Shown: piece by piece, positions 1-11,510 of the stretch
How the letters are laid out: every line of letters starts with the position of its first letter
Position numbering within the stretch: the stretch's first letter is position 1
Position numbers and translations under genes: made by a program
Notes under the pieces: model-generated
Databases searched by the model: none
What the model saw: only the letters and a program-made list of their open reading frames with translations
What the model was told of the DNA's origin: nothing
Source: Pseudarthrobacter equi
Lineage (GTDB): Bacteria; Actinomycetota; Actinomycetes; Actinomycetales; Micrococcaceae
Direction: 5' to 3'
DNA length: 64,000 nt
Assembly (NCBI RefSeq): GCF_900105535.1
Contig: NZ_LT629779.1
Location: forward strand, 2,914,001 to 2,978,000

Positions 1-617
1 TCTCCGCGGAGACCGCGCAGCAGTCCGGCCTGCTGGGCGATGCCACGGCGGGCAGCACCGTGTGGGTGCGCCTTGCAGACGCCCCCGGCGGCGGGCAGCT
101 GTCCGGGGACCGCATCAAGGACATCCAGTCCGCCGTGGCCCACGCCCTCGGCGTTGGCGGGAGCGCTGTCAGCGGTGCGGCTATTGAGCGTGTCACCTTC
201 AACGAGGTCATCGACGTGCTGCTCCTGGTGGTCACAGGCCTCTTGGGGGTCGCGGTGCTGATCGCGCTGATCGGCGTGGCCAACACCCTGTCCCTGTCCG
301 TGCTGGAGCGGACGCGTGAGAACTCCCTGCTGCGGGCGCTGGGCCTGACCCGAGGCCAGCTACGCGGAATGCTTGCCCTGGAAGCCGTCCTGGTTGCCGC
401 CGTCGCGGCGCTGCTCGGCTCAGCCCTGGGAACGGTGTACGGATGGCTGGGCGCCCGTTCGGCGCTCGGCAGCCTGGCCGCGGTCACGCCGGTGGTTCCT
501 TGGCTGCAGCTGGCGGGAGTGCTGGCCGTGGCAATCGCCGCCGGGCTGCTGGCATCGGTCCTTCCCGCCAGGCGGGCGTCCCTGCTGTCACCGGTGCAGG
601 GGCTCGCCACCACGTAG
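1..617 (+). CDS. ABC transporter permease, FtsX/MacB type, C-terminal part (partial at left edge)
   Basis: The frame is open from the left edge (first full codon at 3) to a TAG at 615-617, so only the last 204 residues are visible. They show the C-terminal FtsX core: a short non-membrane stretch, a hydrophobic segment around VIDVLLLVVTGLLGVAVLIA, the cytoplasmic coupling element RENSLLRALGLTRGQLRG, and two further membrane segments. This architecture is typical of permeases working with a LolD/MacB-like ATPase in lipoprotein, peptide or drug export. No ATPase lies next to it in the window; any partner should be upstream. The substrate cannot be told from this part. Confidence 0.85.
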   Translation, partial: SAETAQQSGLLGDATAGSTVWVRLADAPGGGQLSGDRIKDIQSAVAHALGVGGSAVSGAAIERVTFNEVIDVLLLVVTGLLGVAVLIALIGVANTLSLSVLERTRENSLLRALGLTRGQLRGMLALEAVLVAAVAALLGSALGTVYGWLGARSALGSLAAVTPVVPWLQLAGVLAVAIAAGLLASVLPARRASLLSPVQGLATT

Positions 618-637
618 ATCCGCCGGAGGCACCACTA

Positions 638-680
638 AAAAGGGCAGGAGCCGCGGAAATCCCGCGGCTCCTGCCCTTTC
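638..680. terminator. Bidirectional terminator between the FtsX permease and metG
   Basis: A perfect 18-bp inverted repeat (639-656 with 662-679) has a 5-nt loop. It is flanked by an A-run on the left and a T-run on the right, so it can stop transcription of both convergent genes. Confidence 0.9.
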
Positions 681-689
681 GTGAACCGG

Positions 690-2249
690 CTAGGCCTCTG
701 CCGGTTCCTCGTACTTGGGGAACACCGGCGCCGGCGCAGGCAGCGGCGTCCCGGCGGCGATGCGCGTGGGGACTGCTGCGAACTGGCGTGCGTCCCCTTC
801 CGGCTGGCCGAGGGCGTCAAGCAGCCGCGCCGTCGAACCCGGCATCACCGGCTGGGCGAGGATTGCCACGATGCGCAGCACCTCCAGGGTGACGTAGAGG
901 ACGGTGTTCATGCGTTCGACGTCGGTCTTCCGCAACACCCAGGGCGCCTGTTCGGCGAAGTAGGCGTTCGTGTCGCCAAGGACCGCCCAAATGGCCTCGA
1001 GGGCGCGGCTGAACTCCTGCTTGTCGAAGGCCGCACGCGCTGTGTCCAGCAAGGCACCGGCCTGTTCCAGGATGGCGGTGTCAGCATCCGCGAAAGCGCC
1101 CGGGGTGGGAACGGCTCCCCCGCAGTTCTTGGCCACCATGGACAGGGAACGTTGCGCCAGGTTGCCGAAGTTGTTCGCCAGGTCCGAGTTCATCCGGCCC
1201 ACGATGGCCTCATGGTTGTAGCTGCCGTCAGCTCCGAACGGCACCTCGCGGAGGAAGAAGAACCGCACCTGGTCCAGGCCGTACTGCTCCACGAAATCGG
1301 CCGGTGCCACCACGTTGCCCAGCGACTTGGACATTTTGACGCCGTTGTTGTGCAGGAAGCCGTGGATCATGACGCGCTTGGGCAGTTCCAGGCCGGCACT
1401 AAGGAGGAACGCGGGCCAGTAGATGGCGTGGAACCGGGAGATGTCCTTGCCGATCACATGGACATCGGCCGGCCAGAACCGGCGGAACTTCTCCGAGTCC
1501 ACGTCCGGGTAGCCCACACCGGTGAGGTAGTTGGTCAGCGCATCCACCCACACGTACATGACGTGGTTGCTGTTGCCCGGCACCGGGACGCCCCAGTCGA
1601 AGGTGGTGCGGCTGATGGACAGGTCCTCAAGGCCGCGCTTGACGAAGCTGATCACTTCGTTGAACCGGGACTGCGGGGCACCGAACTCCGGCTGCGCTTC
1701 GTAGAGGGCCAGCAGCTTGTCCTGGTACGCCGACAGCCGGAAGAAGTAGCTCTCCTCGGCCGTCCACGTCACCTCGGTGTCCGTCTCTTTCGAGTAGCGC
1801 ACGCCGTCGTCCTTCACGACTGTCTCATCCTCGCCGTAAAACGCTTCGTCACGGACGGAGTACCAGCCCTCGTACTTGTCGAGGTAAATGTCGCCGTTGG
1901 CTTCCATCTTTTTCCAGATGGCCTGAGACGCTGCGTAGTGGTCCTCGTCCGTGGTGCGGATGAAGCGGTCGTACGTGATGCCGAGGGCTTCGTGCGCCGC
2001 CTTATAGACTTCCGCGTTCCGGTCCACCAGCTCCTTGGGAGTGATGCCTTCCTTTTCGGCAGTCTGGGCGATCTTCATCCCGTGCTCGTCCGTGCCCGTC
2101 AGGAACATCACGTCGTAGCCGTCCAGCCGCTTGAAGCGCGCCATGGCGTCGGTGGCGATGTACTCGTAGGCGTGGCCGATGTGCGGCACGCCGTTGGGGT
2201 AGGTGATGGCCGTGGTGATGTAGAACGGCGTTTTCTCTGAAGCAGTCAC
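690..2249 (-). CDS. metG: Methionine--tRNA ligase
   Basis: Charges tRNA-Met with methionine in the cytoplasm. This class I synthetase shows the ATP-binding HIGH motif at residues 23-26 (in [10 protein letters not shown]) and KMSKS at 305-309. At 519 residues it is the short type, without the C-terminal dimerising tRNA-binding domain of E. coli MetG. The zinc-knuckle cysteines of the longer family are not seen in the connective region (around [16 protein letters not shown]). The start is GTG at 2249; an AAGG lies rather far upstream, so a slightly different start is possible. It follows the ABC ATPase gene by 34 nt on the same strand and ends at a bidirectional terminator. Confidence 0.95.
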   Translation of the reverse strand: MTASEKTPFYITTAITYPNGVPHIGHAYEYIATDAMARFKRLDGYDVMFLTGTDEHGMKIAQTAEKEGITPKELVDRNAEVYKAAHEALGITYDRFIRTTDEDHYAASQAIWKKMEANGDIYLDKYEGWYSVRDEAFYGEDETVVKDDGVRYSKETDTEVTWTAEESYFFRLSAYQDKLLALYEAQPEFGAPQSRFNEVISFVKRGLEDLSISRTTFDWGVPVPGNSNHVMYVWVDALTNYLTGVGYPDVDSEKFRRFWPADVHVIGKDISRFHAIYWPAFLLSAGLELPKRVMIHGFLHNNGVKMSKSLGNVVAPADFVEQYGLDQVRFFFLREVPFGADGSYNHEAIVGRMNSDLANNFGNLAQRSLSMVAKNCGGAVPTPGAFADADTAILEQAGALLDTARAAFDKQEFSRALEAIWAVLGDTNAYFAEQAPWVLRKTDVERMNTVLYVTLEVLRIVAILAQPVMPGSTARLLDALGQPEGDARQFAAVPTRIAAGTPLPAPAPVFPKYEEPAEA

Positions 2250-2283
2250 GTGCGGACAGTTACCTTCGATGCGGAGGGACGGG

Positions 2284-3039
2284 CTAGATCAGTTCAGTCA
2301 GGCTATCGCTCAGCCGGACCAGTTCGTGGTCGTGTGACGCCACCAGGACGGCGATGCCGTCTGAGGTGGTGTCCTTGAGGATGCTGATGATGCGGTTGGC
2401 GGAGGCGCGGTCCAGGCTGGCGGTGGGCTCATCCACCACCAGGACGCGGGTGCCCAGGATCAGGGCGCGGGCGATGGCGACGCGCTGCCGCTCACCGCCG
2501 GAAAGCTGCGCGGGCCGGTGCCGCATGCGCCGGCCCAGGCCCACCAGGTCCAGGAGGTCCTTGGCCATGTCGCGGCGCTGGTCCACCTCGCCGTCGGGGA
2601 CGGCGGGCAGGAGGACGTTTTCCAGGGCGCTCATGCCGTCAATCAGGGCACCGCCCTGGTCCACGTAGCCGATCAGCGCGCGACGGCGGTCGGCAATTTC
2701 GTCGTCGCCCATGCTTTCAAGGGAATCGCCTTCCCAGAAGACGCGTCCCGACGTCGGCAGGGTCAGTCCCGCGCCGACCGTGAGGATGCTGGTCTTGCCC
2801 GAGCCGCTTCGGCCGGCGACGCAGTGCATCTCGCCTGCGTGCAGCGTCAGGTCGAAGCCCTCCACGACGCTGACGGCTTCGGCTCCGCCCTTGCCGCCGC
2901 CATAGCGGATGGTGATGTCACTCAGCTCCAGCGGGGTGGCGTGGTCAGCCGCCTTGACGATGGTGTTGGCGCGGGTCTGCAGGGGAACCTCGCCGGAGCC
3001 GCCCCTGCGGCTCCGCTGGACATTCGTCGGGTTTGTCAT
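2284..3039 (-). CDS. ABC transporter ATP-binding protein (LolD/MacB-like)
   Basis: Cytoplasmic ATPase of an FtsX-type ABC system. Taking ATG at 3039 (251 residues): Walker A GRSGSGKT at 76-83, signature LSGGERQR beginning at 179, Walker B ending in DEPT at 203-206, and the switch histidine in ASHDH at 236. The frame stays open upstream to 3105, but the ATG at 3039 forms an ATGA overlap with the stop of the permease gene, a strong sign of translational coupling. Together they encode a two-gene transporter of the macrolide/lipoprotein exporter superfamily. The transported molecule is not evident. Confidence 0.92.
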   Translation of the reverse strand: MTNPTNVQRSRRGGSGEVPLQTRANTIVKAADHATPLELSDITIRYGGGKGGAEAVSVVEGFDLTLHAGEMHCVAGRSGSGKTSILTVGAGLTLPTSGRVFWEGDSLESMGDDEIADRRRALIGYVDQGGALIDGMSALENVLLPAVPDGEVDQRRDMAKDLLDLVGLGRRMRHRPAQLSGGERQRVAIARALILGTRVLVVDEPTASLDRASANRIISILKDTTSDGIAVLVASHDHELVRLSDSLTELI

Positions 3040-5831
3040 TGGACCACTTTCGTTGCAATTGGAATCCAGCAAAGTACTGCCACGAGGCCGGCAACGCCTG
3101 CCCACAGCGCGGCGTAGGGGGCCAGGAGGAGGCCGATGCCGAGGGCGCCCAGCACGCCCAGGGGCAGGGCGACGGTTCCCACCAGCGCGTTTTCGAACAG
3201 GCGGACCTGACGCAGCATGTCGGGGTTCCAGCCCATGGCCTCGAGGATGCCCAGGTACTGGCGCTTGGCGTTCAGTTCGAACCTGCCGGTGACCAGGGTG
3301 AGGATGAGGCCCACTGCCACGCCGGCGATGGCCAGCAGGATGCTGGGCAGCGCCACGCTGGCTGCGGCAAGCCCGCTCAGCGCGCTGGCGCCGGCAGCGC
3401 GGGGAATGTCGATGAGCAGTGCAATCAGTCCGCCCACGGCGGCGCCGAAGACACCCACTGCCACGGCCAGGGACAGGGTGTTGAACTTATTGGTGCCCAG
3501 CTGGCGGTTGGCGAAGGTCAGCGGCGAGTCCACCGGGATCAGCCGTTCGTCGTGCTGCGGTTCCTGGTCGATGACGTCGCGGTGCCTGAGCTGCTGTGCG
3601 GCAAACAGTGCCGCGGCGGCGTAGAGCACCAGGACTGCGGCGCACACCAGCGCGGTGGACAGGCTCCAGCTGATGAGGCTCAAGACGATGCCTGCCACGG
3701 CCAGCAGGACCGCGCCGACGCCGAATTCCTCGAGTACCCAGCTGCGGATCCGCCGCTGGGTCCAGCCCATGGCGCGCAGGGTCCCTGCCTCGCTGCGACG
3801 TTTACGGATGTAGCTGACGGTCGATGCCCCGGTGAGCAGGGCGGCACCGCAGAGGGTCAGGAAGAGCAGGGTGACGTTGGTTCCGGACAGCGAACCGGTG
3901 ACGGCGTCGGCGGCGTTCTGCCGGACCCAGGACTGCTGCACGGTGCCCAGCGGCGATTCCTTGCCGGCGTCGTCCTTGGAGTAGCCGGGTACAAAGATGC
4001 TGGCGTCTTCACGGGCTGAACCTGCCACGATGGTGGCTTCCAGTCCCATGTCGCGGATCTCCGCGGCGAGCTTTTCGACGTCGGGCTGTGCTTCCTTCCA
4101 GCTGCCCGGCGCCTTGGCGCGGACCCGGATGGCGTCGATGACGTTGGCGTTGTTGGTGTAGCCGCGGGCCGCGGCCAGGCCGTAGTAGTCCGTGATGGCG
4201 CCCGCGGACTGGCTGGCCAGTCCGGTGGCGCTGAGGGACGGCTGAAGCTCCGTGGCCGGAACATCCTTGCCTTCGGCGTCCTTGACCATCGTGAACGGCG
4301 TGGGGTCGTAGCCGCCCAGGGGCAGCTTGTTGACGTCGCCGGATGCCTCGGCCACTGCGGCGGGGTCGAAGGTGCCGTACACCATGGCCAGCGGGGAGGC
4401 CTGCTTCTGTCCGGTGGACAGGTTGTCCCGGTAGGAGCGCTCGTCCACGGGCTCGCGCTGGGTCTGGTCCACCGGGGCGCCGTTGGCGCTCTTTTCGGGC
4501 AGGCGGTTGACGGTTACCCATTCACCGGGGACGGCGTTCTTGTCCACGGCACCGTTGGCCGCTGTGCCGGCGTCGGTGTACTTGGGAGCTGCCGCGAAGT
4601 CGGTGCTCCATTTTGCGGGCGTGTAGAGGCCCTGGTTGAAGTTTCCGTTGGCGCCCAGCAGCGACGTGTGGTCGGTCGAGCCGGGCCAGGACAGCGCGAA
4701 GGGGTCCTTCGAGACGAAGGGAAGGTAGTCCTTGTCGAGCGAGCGGGTGGCGGTGCCCACCTCGTTGATGACCTTGCCGGAGTCGTCGATCTCTTCGATC
4801 TTGACGTTGTACTTCAGGTCAAGGGAGGTGCCGGAGCGGACCACGAGGGGGATGGCCTGGGAATCGGTCGTCAGCTGGCCGGTGCGCTTGGCCTGCTGGT
4901 ACTGGGTCATCAGCGGTGCCCAGTACTTGAGCTTCACGCCGAGGAAGTCAGGCCCGTCCTTGAGTTCATCGAGGCCGATGCCATTGGTGAAAAGGCCTTC
5001 GAGGTACCGGCCGACGGCGCCGGCGTTGCGTGCGTCGGCAGGCGGCGCTTTTTCGAGCGGGGCCAGGAAGTCCCCGGCAGTGCCGAGGAGGTCGCGCTCC
5101 GATGCGGGGTCAACGGCCACCACGGATTCCGTCACCTCGGGCGCGAGCGGCAGGGAGACGGAAAGGTTGAACAGGTTGTGCTCGGAACCGCCGGCCGGAG
5201 ACGGGAACTTGATGCCGGTTTCGCCCGCTGGCGCAGCGATGCGGATGCTGCTGCCTCCAGCGGCCTTTTCCTCGACGAGCTTGGCCTTGCCCAGGGTTCC
5301 CTCGGCGGTGGACTTGAACAGTGTCTGTTCGGAAACGCCGTCCGAGCTGACTGCGCTGGCGGTCAGGCGGTACTTCTTGGCTTTGTCGCCCAGCACGGAT
5401 TCGGCGGCGGGCCACTGGTCCGGGGACGTGGCTCCAGCGGCCTGGTCAGCCGTTGCCGTTCCGGCGAGGCCGGCGTTGTAGCCGAGGTAGTCCATGGCGT
5501 CCAGCCGGGGCGCTTCGAGGTTCTGCGTCACGCGGGACACGAGGCTGATGGGGGCAGCCACCGACGTTCCGGAGAGCTTCCGGATCGAATCCAGCTGCTC
5601 GAAGCTGATGCCGCCGGTGCCGTTGGCGATCTCGGGCTGGAGCAGGGCTCCGGCAGGAGCCTTGGCCTGGACCAGCACGTCGTACAGGCCGCGTGAATTC
5701 TCATCCACGGTCCTGTTGAGTGCAGCCTGTGACTGGCTTTGGACGAGGACCGACAAGCACATGGCTGCGATCAGGATGGCCGCGGTCAACAGCAGCACTT
5801 TGCTCCTGATGAACCTCTGGACGGCGTTCAT
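3036..5831 (-). CDS. Large FtsX-type ABC transporter permease
   Basis: A 931-residue permease partner of the downstream ATPase. One N-terminal membrane segment (about residues 10-28) is followed by roughly 600 residues predicted outside the membrane. Then come two FtsX core units, the first around the coupling motif RSEAGTLRAMGWTQRR and the second around LGILEAMGWNPDML, each with flanking hydrophobic segments. The start was taken as ATG 5831, preceded by an AGGGAG ribosome binding site; the open frame to 5987 runs through a terminator-like hairpin and is unlikely to be coding. The large external domain suggests binding of an extracellular ligand, but the sequence does not identify it. Confidence 0.85.
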   Translation of the reverse strand: MNAVQRFIRSKVLLLTAAILIAAMCLSVLVQSQSQAALNRTVDENSRGLYDVLVQAKAPAGALLQPEIANGTGGISFEQLDSIRKLSGTSVAAPISLVSRVTQNLEAPRLDAMDYLGYNAGLAGTATADQAAGATSPDQWPAAESVLGDKAKKYRLTASAVSSDGVSEQTLFKSTAEGTLGKAKLVEEKAAGGSSIRIAAPAGETGIKFPSPAGGSEHNLFNLSVSLPLAPEVTESVVAVDPASERDLLGTAGDFLAPLEKAPPADARNAGAVGRYLEGLFTNGIGLDELKDGPDFLGVKLKYWAPLMTQYQQAKRTGQLTTDSQAIPLVVRSGTSLDLKYNVKIEEIDDSGKVINEVGTATRSLDKDYLPFVSKDPFALSWPGSTDHTSLLGANGNFNQGLYTPAKWSTDFAAAPKYTDAGTAANGAVDKNAVPGEWVTVNRLPEKSANGAPVDQTQREPVDERSYRDNLSTGQKQASPLAMVYGTFDPAAVAEASGDVNKLPLGGYDPTPFTMVKDAEGKDVPATELQPSLSATGLASQSAGAITDYYGLAAARGYTNNANVIDAIRVRAKAPGSWKEAQPDVEKLAAEIRDMGLEATIVAGSAREDASIFVPGYSKDDAGKESPLGTVQQSWVRQNAADAVTGSLSGTNVTLLFLTLCGAALLTGASTVSYIRKRRSEAGTLRAMGWTQRRIRSWVLEEFGVGAVLLAVAGIVLSLISWSLSTALVCAAVLVLYAAAALFAAQQLRHRDVIDQEPQHDERLIPVDSPLTFANRQLGTNKFNTLSLAVAVGVFGAAVGGLIALLIDIPRAAGASALSGLAAASVALPSILLAIAGVAVGLILTLVTGRFELNAKRQYLGILEAMGWNPDMLRQVRLFENALVGTVALPLGVLGALGIGLLLAPYAALWAGVAGLVAVLCWIPIATKVVQ

Positions 5832-5918
5832 TGAACTCCCTGAGACCTGGATTGCGTGGCGCACACCCGTGTCGACCACGTGGCGGCAGCGGACATGGAC
5901 GATTACGGACGGATGTGC

Positions 5919-5988
5919 AAAAAGTATTGGCCGGCCTGCCGGACCGGTCCCGAAACGGGACCAGGCCATATTAAGCAGACCGGCCAAT
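5919..5988 (-). terminator. Probable terminator of serA
   Basis: An outer 9-bp stem (ATTGGCCGG at 5926-5934 with CCGGCCAAT at 5980-5988) encloses a smaller hairpin (GGTCCC/GGGACC near 5945-5961). On the minus strand it ends in a short T-rich tract (5919-5923), just after serA and before the ABC permease gene. Confidence 0.6.
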
Positions 5989-6060
5989 CATACGTGGCCG
6001 CGCCGGGACGCGCCGAGCGGAGACGTGTCGTTCGGCGTTTCGTGCGGCCGGGCGGACTGG

Positions 6061-7650
6061 TTAGTCTTCCAGGTCCACTTCGCGGACCATCTCGGCGCCG
6101 ATGCCGGCCTTGATGGCGTCCAGGACCTGCTGCGGCACAGAGCTGTCGATGGTCAGCAGCGCCAGCACCTGTCCGCCTTCGTCGTGGCGGGCCACCTGCA
6201 TGCCGGCGATGTTGATGTTGTTCATGCCCAGGATGTGGCCGATGGTGCCGATGACGCCGGGACGGTCGGCGTAAGCCACCACCACGAGGTGTTCGCTGAT
6301 GGGGATTTCCACCTCGAAGCCGTTGATGCCCACCAGCTTCTGGACCTGCTTGGGACCGGTCAGGGTGCCGGCCACGGAGATCTGGCTGCCATCGCTCAGG
6401 GCGCCGCGCAGGGTCAGTACGTTGCGGTAGGACTCGGTATCCGGGGTGGTGATCAGGCGGACGTTGATGCCGCGCTGTTCGGCAATCACCGGGGCGTTGA
6501 CGTAGGAAACCTGCTCGGTGACAACGTCGGCGAAAATACCCTTCAATGCAGCCAGTTCCAGGACCTTGACGTCCAGCGAGGAGATTTCGCCGGCAACCTC
6601 AATGTCGAACTGCGTCAGCGAGTCGTGGGTCAGTGCCGTGAAGATGCGGCCCAGCTTCTCGATGAGCGGGATGCCGGGGCGCACGTCGGGGGCGATGACA
6701 CCGCCGGCCACGTTGACTGCATCCGGAACCAGTTCGCCGGCCAGGGCCAGGCGGACAGACTTGGCAACGGACACGCCGGCCTTTTCCTGGGCCTCATCGG
6801 TGGAAGCCCCAAGGTGCGGGGTGACCACGACGTTGTCGAGCTTGAAGAACGGAAGGTCCGTGCTCGGCTCCTTGGAGAAGACGTCGACGCCGGCACCGGC
6901 GATGTCGCCGTCCTGCAGGGCCGTGAACAGGGCCTCTTCGTCCACCAGGCCGCCGCGGGCGACGTTGATGACGTAGGCGGTGTTCTTCATCTTCTTGAAG
7001 GCATCCGCTCCGAGCATGCCCACGGTTTCCGGGGTCTTCGGCATGTGGATGGTGATGAAGTCGGACTGGGCGAGCAGCTCGTCCAGGGTGACCAGCTGGA
7101 CGCCGAGCTGGGCTGCGCGGGCCGAGGTGATGTAGGGGTCGTACGCAAGGATCTTGGTGTCGAAGCCCTTCAGGCGGGCTGCCACGAGGGCGCCGATGCG
7201 GCCGAGGCCGATGATGCCGATCTTCTTTTCGAAGAGCTCGATACCGGTGTACTTGGACCGCTTCCATTCGCCGTCCTTGAGGGCGGCGCTGGCCTGCGGG
7301 ATGTGGCGGGCAAGGCTGAGGATGTGGCCCACCGTGAGTTCGGCCGCGGAGACGATGTTGGACGTGGGGGCATTGACCACCATGACGCCGGCCTGGGTGG
7401 CGGCTTTGATGTCCACGTTGTCGAGCCCCACTCCGGCGCGGGCGATGACCTTGAGGTTCTTCGCCGCTGCGATGGCTTCGGCATCCACCTGCGTTGCGGA
7501 ACGGACCAGGATGGCGTCAACATCGCCAATCGCCGAGAGCAGCTGGGAACGGTCAGCGCCGTCGGCCTGGCGGATCTCAAAGTCCGGGCCAAGGGCCTCG
7601 ACGGTAGCGGGAGAAAGTTCTTCGGCGAGCAGTACTACGGGTTTTGACAC
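6061..7650 (-). CDS. serA: D-3-phosphoglycerate dehydrogenase
   Basis: First step of serine synthesis: oxidises 3-phosphoglycerate to phosphohydroxypyruvate with NAD+. At 529 residues from GTG 7650 it matches the long actinobacterial type: a 2-hydroxyacid dehydrogenase unit, an intervening domain and a C-terminal ACT domain. Visible are the nucleotide-binding GLGRIGALVA, the catalytic Arg in NVARGGLVDEEALF and the catalytic His in VTPHLGASTDEAQ. The ACT domain, starting near VGINGFEVEIPIS, suggests serine feedback. The GTG has an AGAGGAT ribosome binding site; the longer ATG-started frame to 7689 adds a non-conserved tail. It lies 145 nt after ilvC, separated by a hairpin. Confidence 0.96.
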   Translation of the reverse strand: MSKPVVLLAEELSPATVEALGPDFEIRQADGADRSQLLSAIGDVDAILVRSATQVDAEAIAAAKNLKVIARAGVGLDNVDIKAATQAGVMVVNAPTSNIVSAAELTVGHILSLARHIPQASAALKDGEWKRSKYTGIELFEKKIGIIGLGRIGALVAARLKGFDTKILAYDPYITSARAAQLGVQLVTLDELLAQSDFITIHMPKTPETVGMLGADAFKKMKNTAYVINVARGGLVDEEALFTALQDGDIAGAGVDVFSKEPSTDLPFFKLDNVVVTPHLGASTDEAQEKAGVSVAKSVRLALAGELVPDAVNVAGGVIAPDVRPGIPLIEKLGRIFTALTHDSLTQFDIEVAGEISSLDVKVLELAALKGIFADVVTEQVSYVNAPVIAEQRGINVRLITTPDTESYRNVLTLRGALSDGSQISVAGTLTGPKQVQKLVGINGFEVEIPISEHLVVVAYADRPGVIGTIGHILGMNNINIAGMQVARHDEGGQVLALLTIDSSVPQQVLDAIKAGIGAEMVREVDLED

Positions 7651-7706
7651 GGCTGATCCTCTGCGTTGCAGTCCTGGGGATGGGAACAAGTCTAGGCCGA
7701 CGGAAA

Positions 7707-7740
7707 GGCCGGGCTCACATTGTTAAGTGTGAACCCGGCC
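7707..7740 (-). terminator. Hairpin after ilvC
   Basis: Two 13-nt arms (7707-7719 and 7728-7740) pair with one G-U in a GC-rich stem, followed on the minus strand by only three T. It is probably a partial terminator between ilvC and serA, so read-through into serA remains possible. Confidence 0.6.
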
Positions 7741-7795
7741 TCATCGCGGCACTTTAGCTGGCTGTCGCGCGTTCGCCTGGCGGCGCGCGGTGGCC

Positions 7796-9419
<1,624 letters not shown>

Positions 9420-9421
9420 GG

Positions 9422-11329
9422 TCAGTCTTCCTCTTCCCAGTCCGGGGTCATGTTGCGGGCAACCTGGATCTGGTCGTTGCTCACGCCGGCGGGCACCATC
9501 GGCCACACCATTGAGTTGGGGCTCACCACGAAGTCGATCACCACGGGGCGGTCGTTGATTTCGAGGGCCTTCTGGATGGTGGCGTCGATGTCCTCGTCGC
9601 GTTCGCAGCGGAAGGAAGCGCAGCCGTAGGCCTCCCCCAGCTTGACGAAGTCCGGGATACGGACGGTGTCGTGGCCGGTGTTGAGGTCGGTGTTGGAGTA
9701 TCGGCCTTCGTAGAAGAGGGTCTGCCACTGCCGCACCATGCCCAGCGAGGAGTTGTTGATGACGGCAACCTTGATGGGGATCTTGTTGATGGCGCAGGTG
9801 GCCAGTTCCTGGTTGGTCATCTGGAAGCAGCCGTCGCCGTCGATGGCCCAGACCACGCGGTCCGGCTCCCCCACCTTGGCGCCCATGGCTGCCGGCACGG
9901 CGTAGCCCATGGTTCCGGCGCCGCCCGAGTTCAGCCAGGCGTGCGGGCGCTCGTACTTGATGAACTGCGCGGCCCACATCTGGTGCTGGCCCACGCCCGC
10001 CACGTAGATGCCTTCGGGGCCCGTGAGGGCGCCGATGCGTTCGATGACCTTCTGCGGTGCGGTGAGCCCGTCCTCGGGTTCGGTAAAGCCCAGCGGGTAG
10101 GTTTCCTTGAGGTTGTTCAGGAAAGCCCACCAGGTGGTGAGGTCCGGGGTTCCGGCGGCCTCGAACTGGGCCCGCACGGCCTCGGTCAATTCGGGAATGA
10201 TCTCCTTGACCGAGCCCACGATCGGAACGTCCGCGGTGCGGTTCTTGGAGATTTCCGCGGGGTCGATGTCTGCATGGATCACTTTGGCGTGCGGCGCAAA
10301 CGTCTTGAGGACACCGGTGACGCGGTCATCAAAGCGGGCGCCCAAAGTGATCAGCAGGTCCGACTGCTGCAGGGCGGTCACCGCCGAGACAGTGCCGTGC
10401 ATGCCGGGCATGCCGACGTGCTGCGGGTGCGAGTCCGGGAACGCACCCTTGGCCATCAGGGTGGTCACCACCGGCGCACCGGTGGCTTCGGCCAGCGCCC
10501 GCAGCTCGGCGCTGGCGTGGGCCTTGACCACACCGCCGCCAACGTAGAGGACCGGCTTGGTGGCCGCCGCGATGAGCTTTGCCGCCTCGCGTACCTGCTT
10601 GTTGTGGCCGCGGGTGACAGGCCGGTATCCGGGCAGGTCAATGCGGGGCGGCCAGGAGAAGGTCATCTGGCCCACCTGTGCGTCCTTGGCAACGTCCACG
10701 AGGACGGGGCCCGGACGGCCGGTGGAGGCCAGGTGGAAAGCTTCCGCCATGACATGCGGGATGTCGTTGGGGTCGGTGACCAGGAAGGAGTGCTTGGTGA
10801 TGGGCATGGTGATGCCCACGATGTCCGCTTCCTGGAAGGCGTCAGTGCCAATGACACCGCTGGACACCTGGCCGGTGATGGCCACCAGGGGCACGGAGTC
10901 CATGTGGGCATCCATGATGGCGGTAACGAGGTTGGTGGCGCCGGGGCCGGAGGTGGCGATGCACACGCCCACCCGTCCCGTCACCATGGCGTAGCCTTGC
11001 GCGGCGTGGCCGGCTCCCTGTTCGTGACGGACCAGCACGTGGTTCATGGTGGAGGCCATCAAGGGGTCGTAGGTGGGCAGGATCGCGCCACCAGGCAAAC
11101 CGAAAATATCGTCGACGCCGAGTTCTTCGAGCGAGCGGACAATAGCTTGCGAGCCGGTCATCACCGTTGGGGGTACAACGTTGTTCGGCCCAAGGACAGG
11201 AGAGACAGCAGCGAGGTCAGCGACGACGGCGGCATGCTCAGCCGTCCGGTCGGCACGTTCCGGAGCCTTGGGGGCTCCAGGGGACTTGGCAGCCATCAGC
11301 GAGGGGCTGATCGGCGATCCTTTGCTCAT
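9422..11329 (-). CDS. ilvB: Acetolactate synthase, large catalytic subunit
   Basis: Thiamine-diphosphate enzyme condensing pyruvate with pyruvate or 2-ketobutyrate, the committed step of branched-chain amino acid synthesis. The 635 residues carry an N-terminal tail of about 55 residues, the catalytic glutamate in [13 protein letters not shown], an FAD-binding middle domain, and the ThDP/Mg motif from [11 protein letters not shown] to NNSSLG. ATG 11329 has an AAGGAAGAG ribosome binding site. The messenger starts far upstream in a leader peptide and attenuator, so expression is expected to rise when charged branched-chain tRNAs are scarce. It is first in the ilvBNC operon. Confidence 0.96.
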   Translation of the reverse strand: MSKGSPISPSLMAAKSPGAPKAPERADRTAEHAAVVADLAAVSPVLGPNNVVPPTVMTGSQAIVRSLEELGVDDIFGLPGGAILPTYDPLMASTMNHVLVRHEQGAGHAAQGYAMVTGRVGVCIATSGPGATNLVTAIMDAHMDSVPLVAITGQVSSGVIGTDAFQEADIVGITMPITKHSFLVTDPNDIPHVMAEAFHLASTGRPGPVLVDVAKDAQVGQMTFSWPPRIDLPGYRPVTRGHNKQVREAAKLIAAATKPVLYVGGGVVKAHASAELRALAEATGAPVVTTLMAKGAFPDSHPQHVGMPGMHGTVSAVTALQQSDLLITLGARFDDRVTGVLKTFAPHAKVIHADIDPAEISKNRTADVPIVGSVKEIIPELTEAVRAQFEAAGTPDLTTWWAFLNNLKETYPLGFTEPEDGLTAPQKVIERIGALTGPEGIYVAGVGQHQMWAAQFIKYERPHAWLNSGGAGTMGYAVPAAMGAKVGEPDRVVWAIDGDGCFQMTNQELATCAINKIPIKVAVINNSSLGMVRQWQTLFYEGRYSNTDLNTGHDTVRIPDFVKLGEAYGCASFRCERDEDIDATIQKALEINDRPVVIDFVVSPNSMVWPMVPAGVSNDQIQVARNMTPDWEEED

Positions 11330-11374
11330 CGGACTCTTCCTTGTGGATCATCAATAACGGTGAAACTGCGGGGG

Positions 11375-11417
11375 AATAAAAAAACCCCTCAAGCCGTGCT
11401 GGCTCTTCGAGGGGTTT
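11375..11417 (-). terminator. Attenuator terminator hairpin upstream of ilvB
   Basis: On the minus strand AAACCCCTC (11417-11409) pairs with GAGGGGTTT (11390-11382), directly followed by a run of seven T (11384-11378). It is a textbook intrinsic terminator inside the ilvB 5' leader, after the leader peptide and before the ribosome binding site. A second hairpin, GCGCGTG/CACGCGC (11457-11451 with 11424-11418), overlaps the end of the leader peptide and may act as the pause or competing structure. Confidence 0.9.
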
Positions 11418-11441
11418 GCGCGTGACAGTTCGTTGCCGGGG

Positions 11442-11504
11442 CTAGTGAGCCACGCGCTTGGTAAGGACGACGACTGCAACTGCGCAGTTGGTAACGAAAG
11501 TCAT
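11442..11504 (-). CDS. ilvB operon leader peptide (attenuation)
   Basis: A 20-codon reading frame on the minus strand, too short for routine gene calling: Met-Thr-Phe-Val-Thr-Asn-Cys-Ala, then Val-Ala-Val-Val-Val-Leu, then Thr-Lys-Arg-Val-Ala-His and TAG. Seven of 20 codons are Val or Leu, with a GTC-GTC-GTC-CTT cluster. It is followed 24 nt later by the attenuator hairpin and then ilvB. This is the established design of branched-chain amino acid attenuators: a ribosome stalled for charged tRNA-Val or tRNA-Leu changes RNA folding and prevents termination. An AGGGA lies 12 nt upstream, but the promoter position suggests the transcript starts at or near the ATG. Confidence 0.85.
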   Translation of the reverse strand: MTFVTNCAVAVVVLTKRVAH

Positions 11505-11510
11505 GCGTTC

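Noticed and set aside
681..2240. Long open frame (519 aa) on the plus strand opposite metG
   Set aside because: It mirrors metG almost exactly in antisense; high G+C codon bias keeps the opposite strand open. No family resemblance and no ribosome binding site.
2250..2283. Riboswitch or T-box upstream of metG
   Set aside because: Only 34 nt separate metG from the ABC ATPase gene, too short for such an element, and no specifier-like structure was seen.
5494..7647. 717-residue plus-strand open frame opposite serA and the ABC permease end
   Set aside because: Crosses two well-supported minus-strand genes and their terminator. Composition is typical of an antisense shadow.
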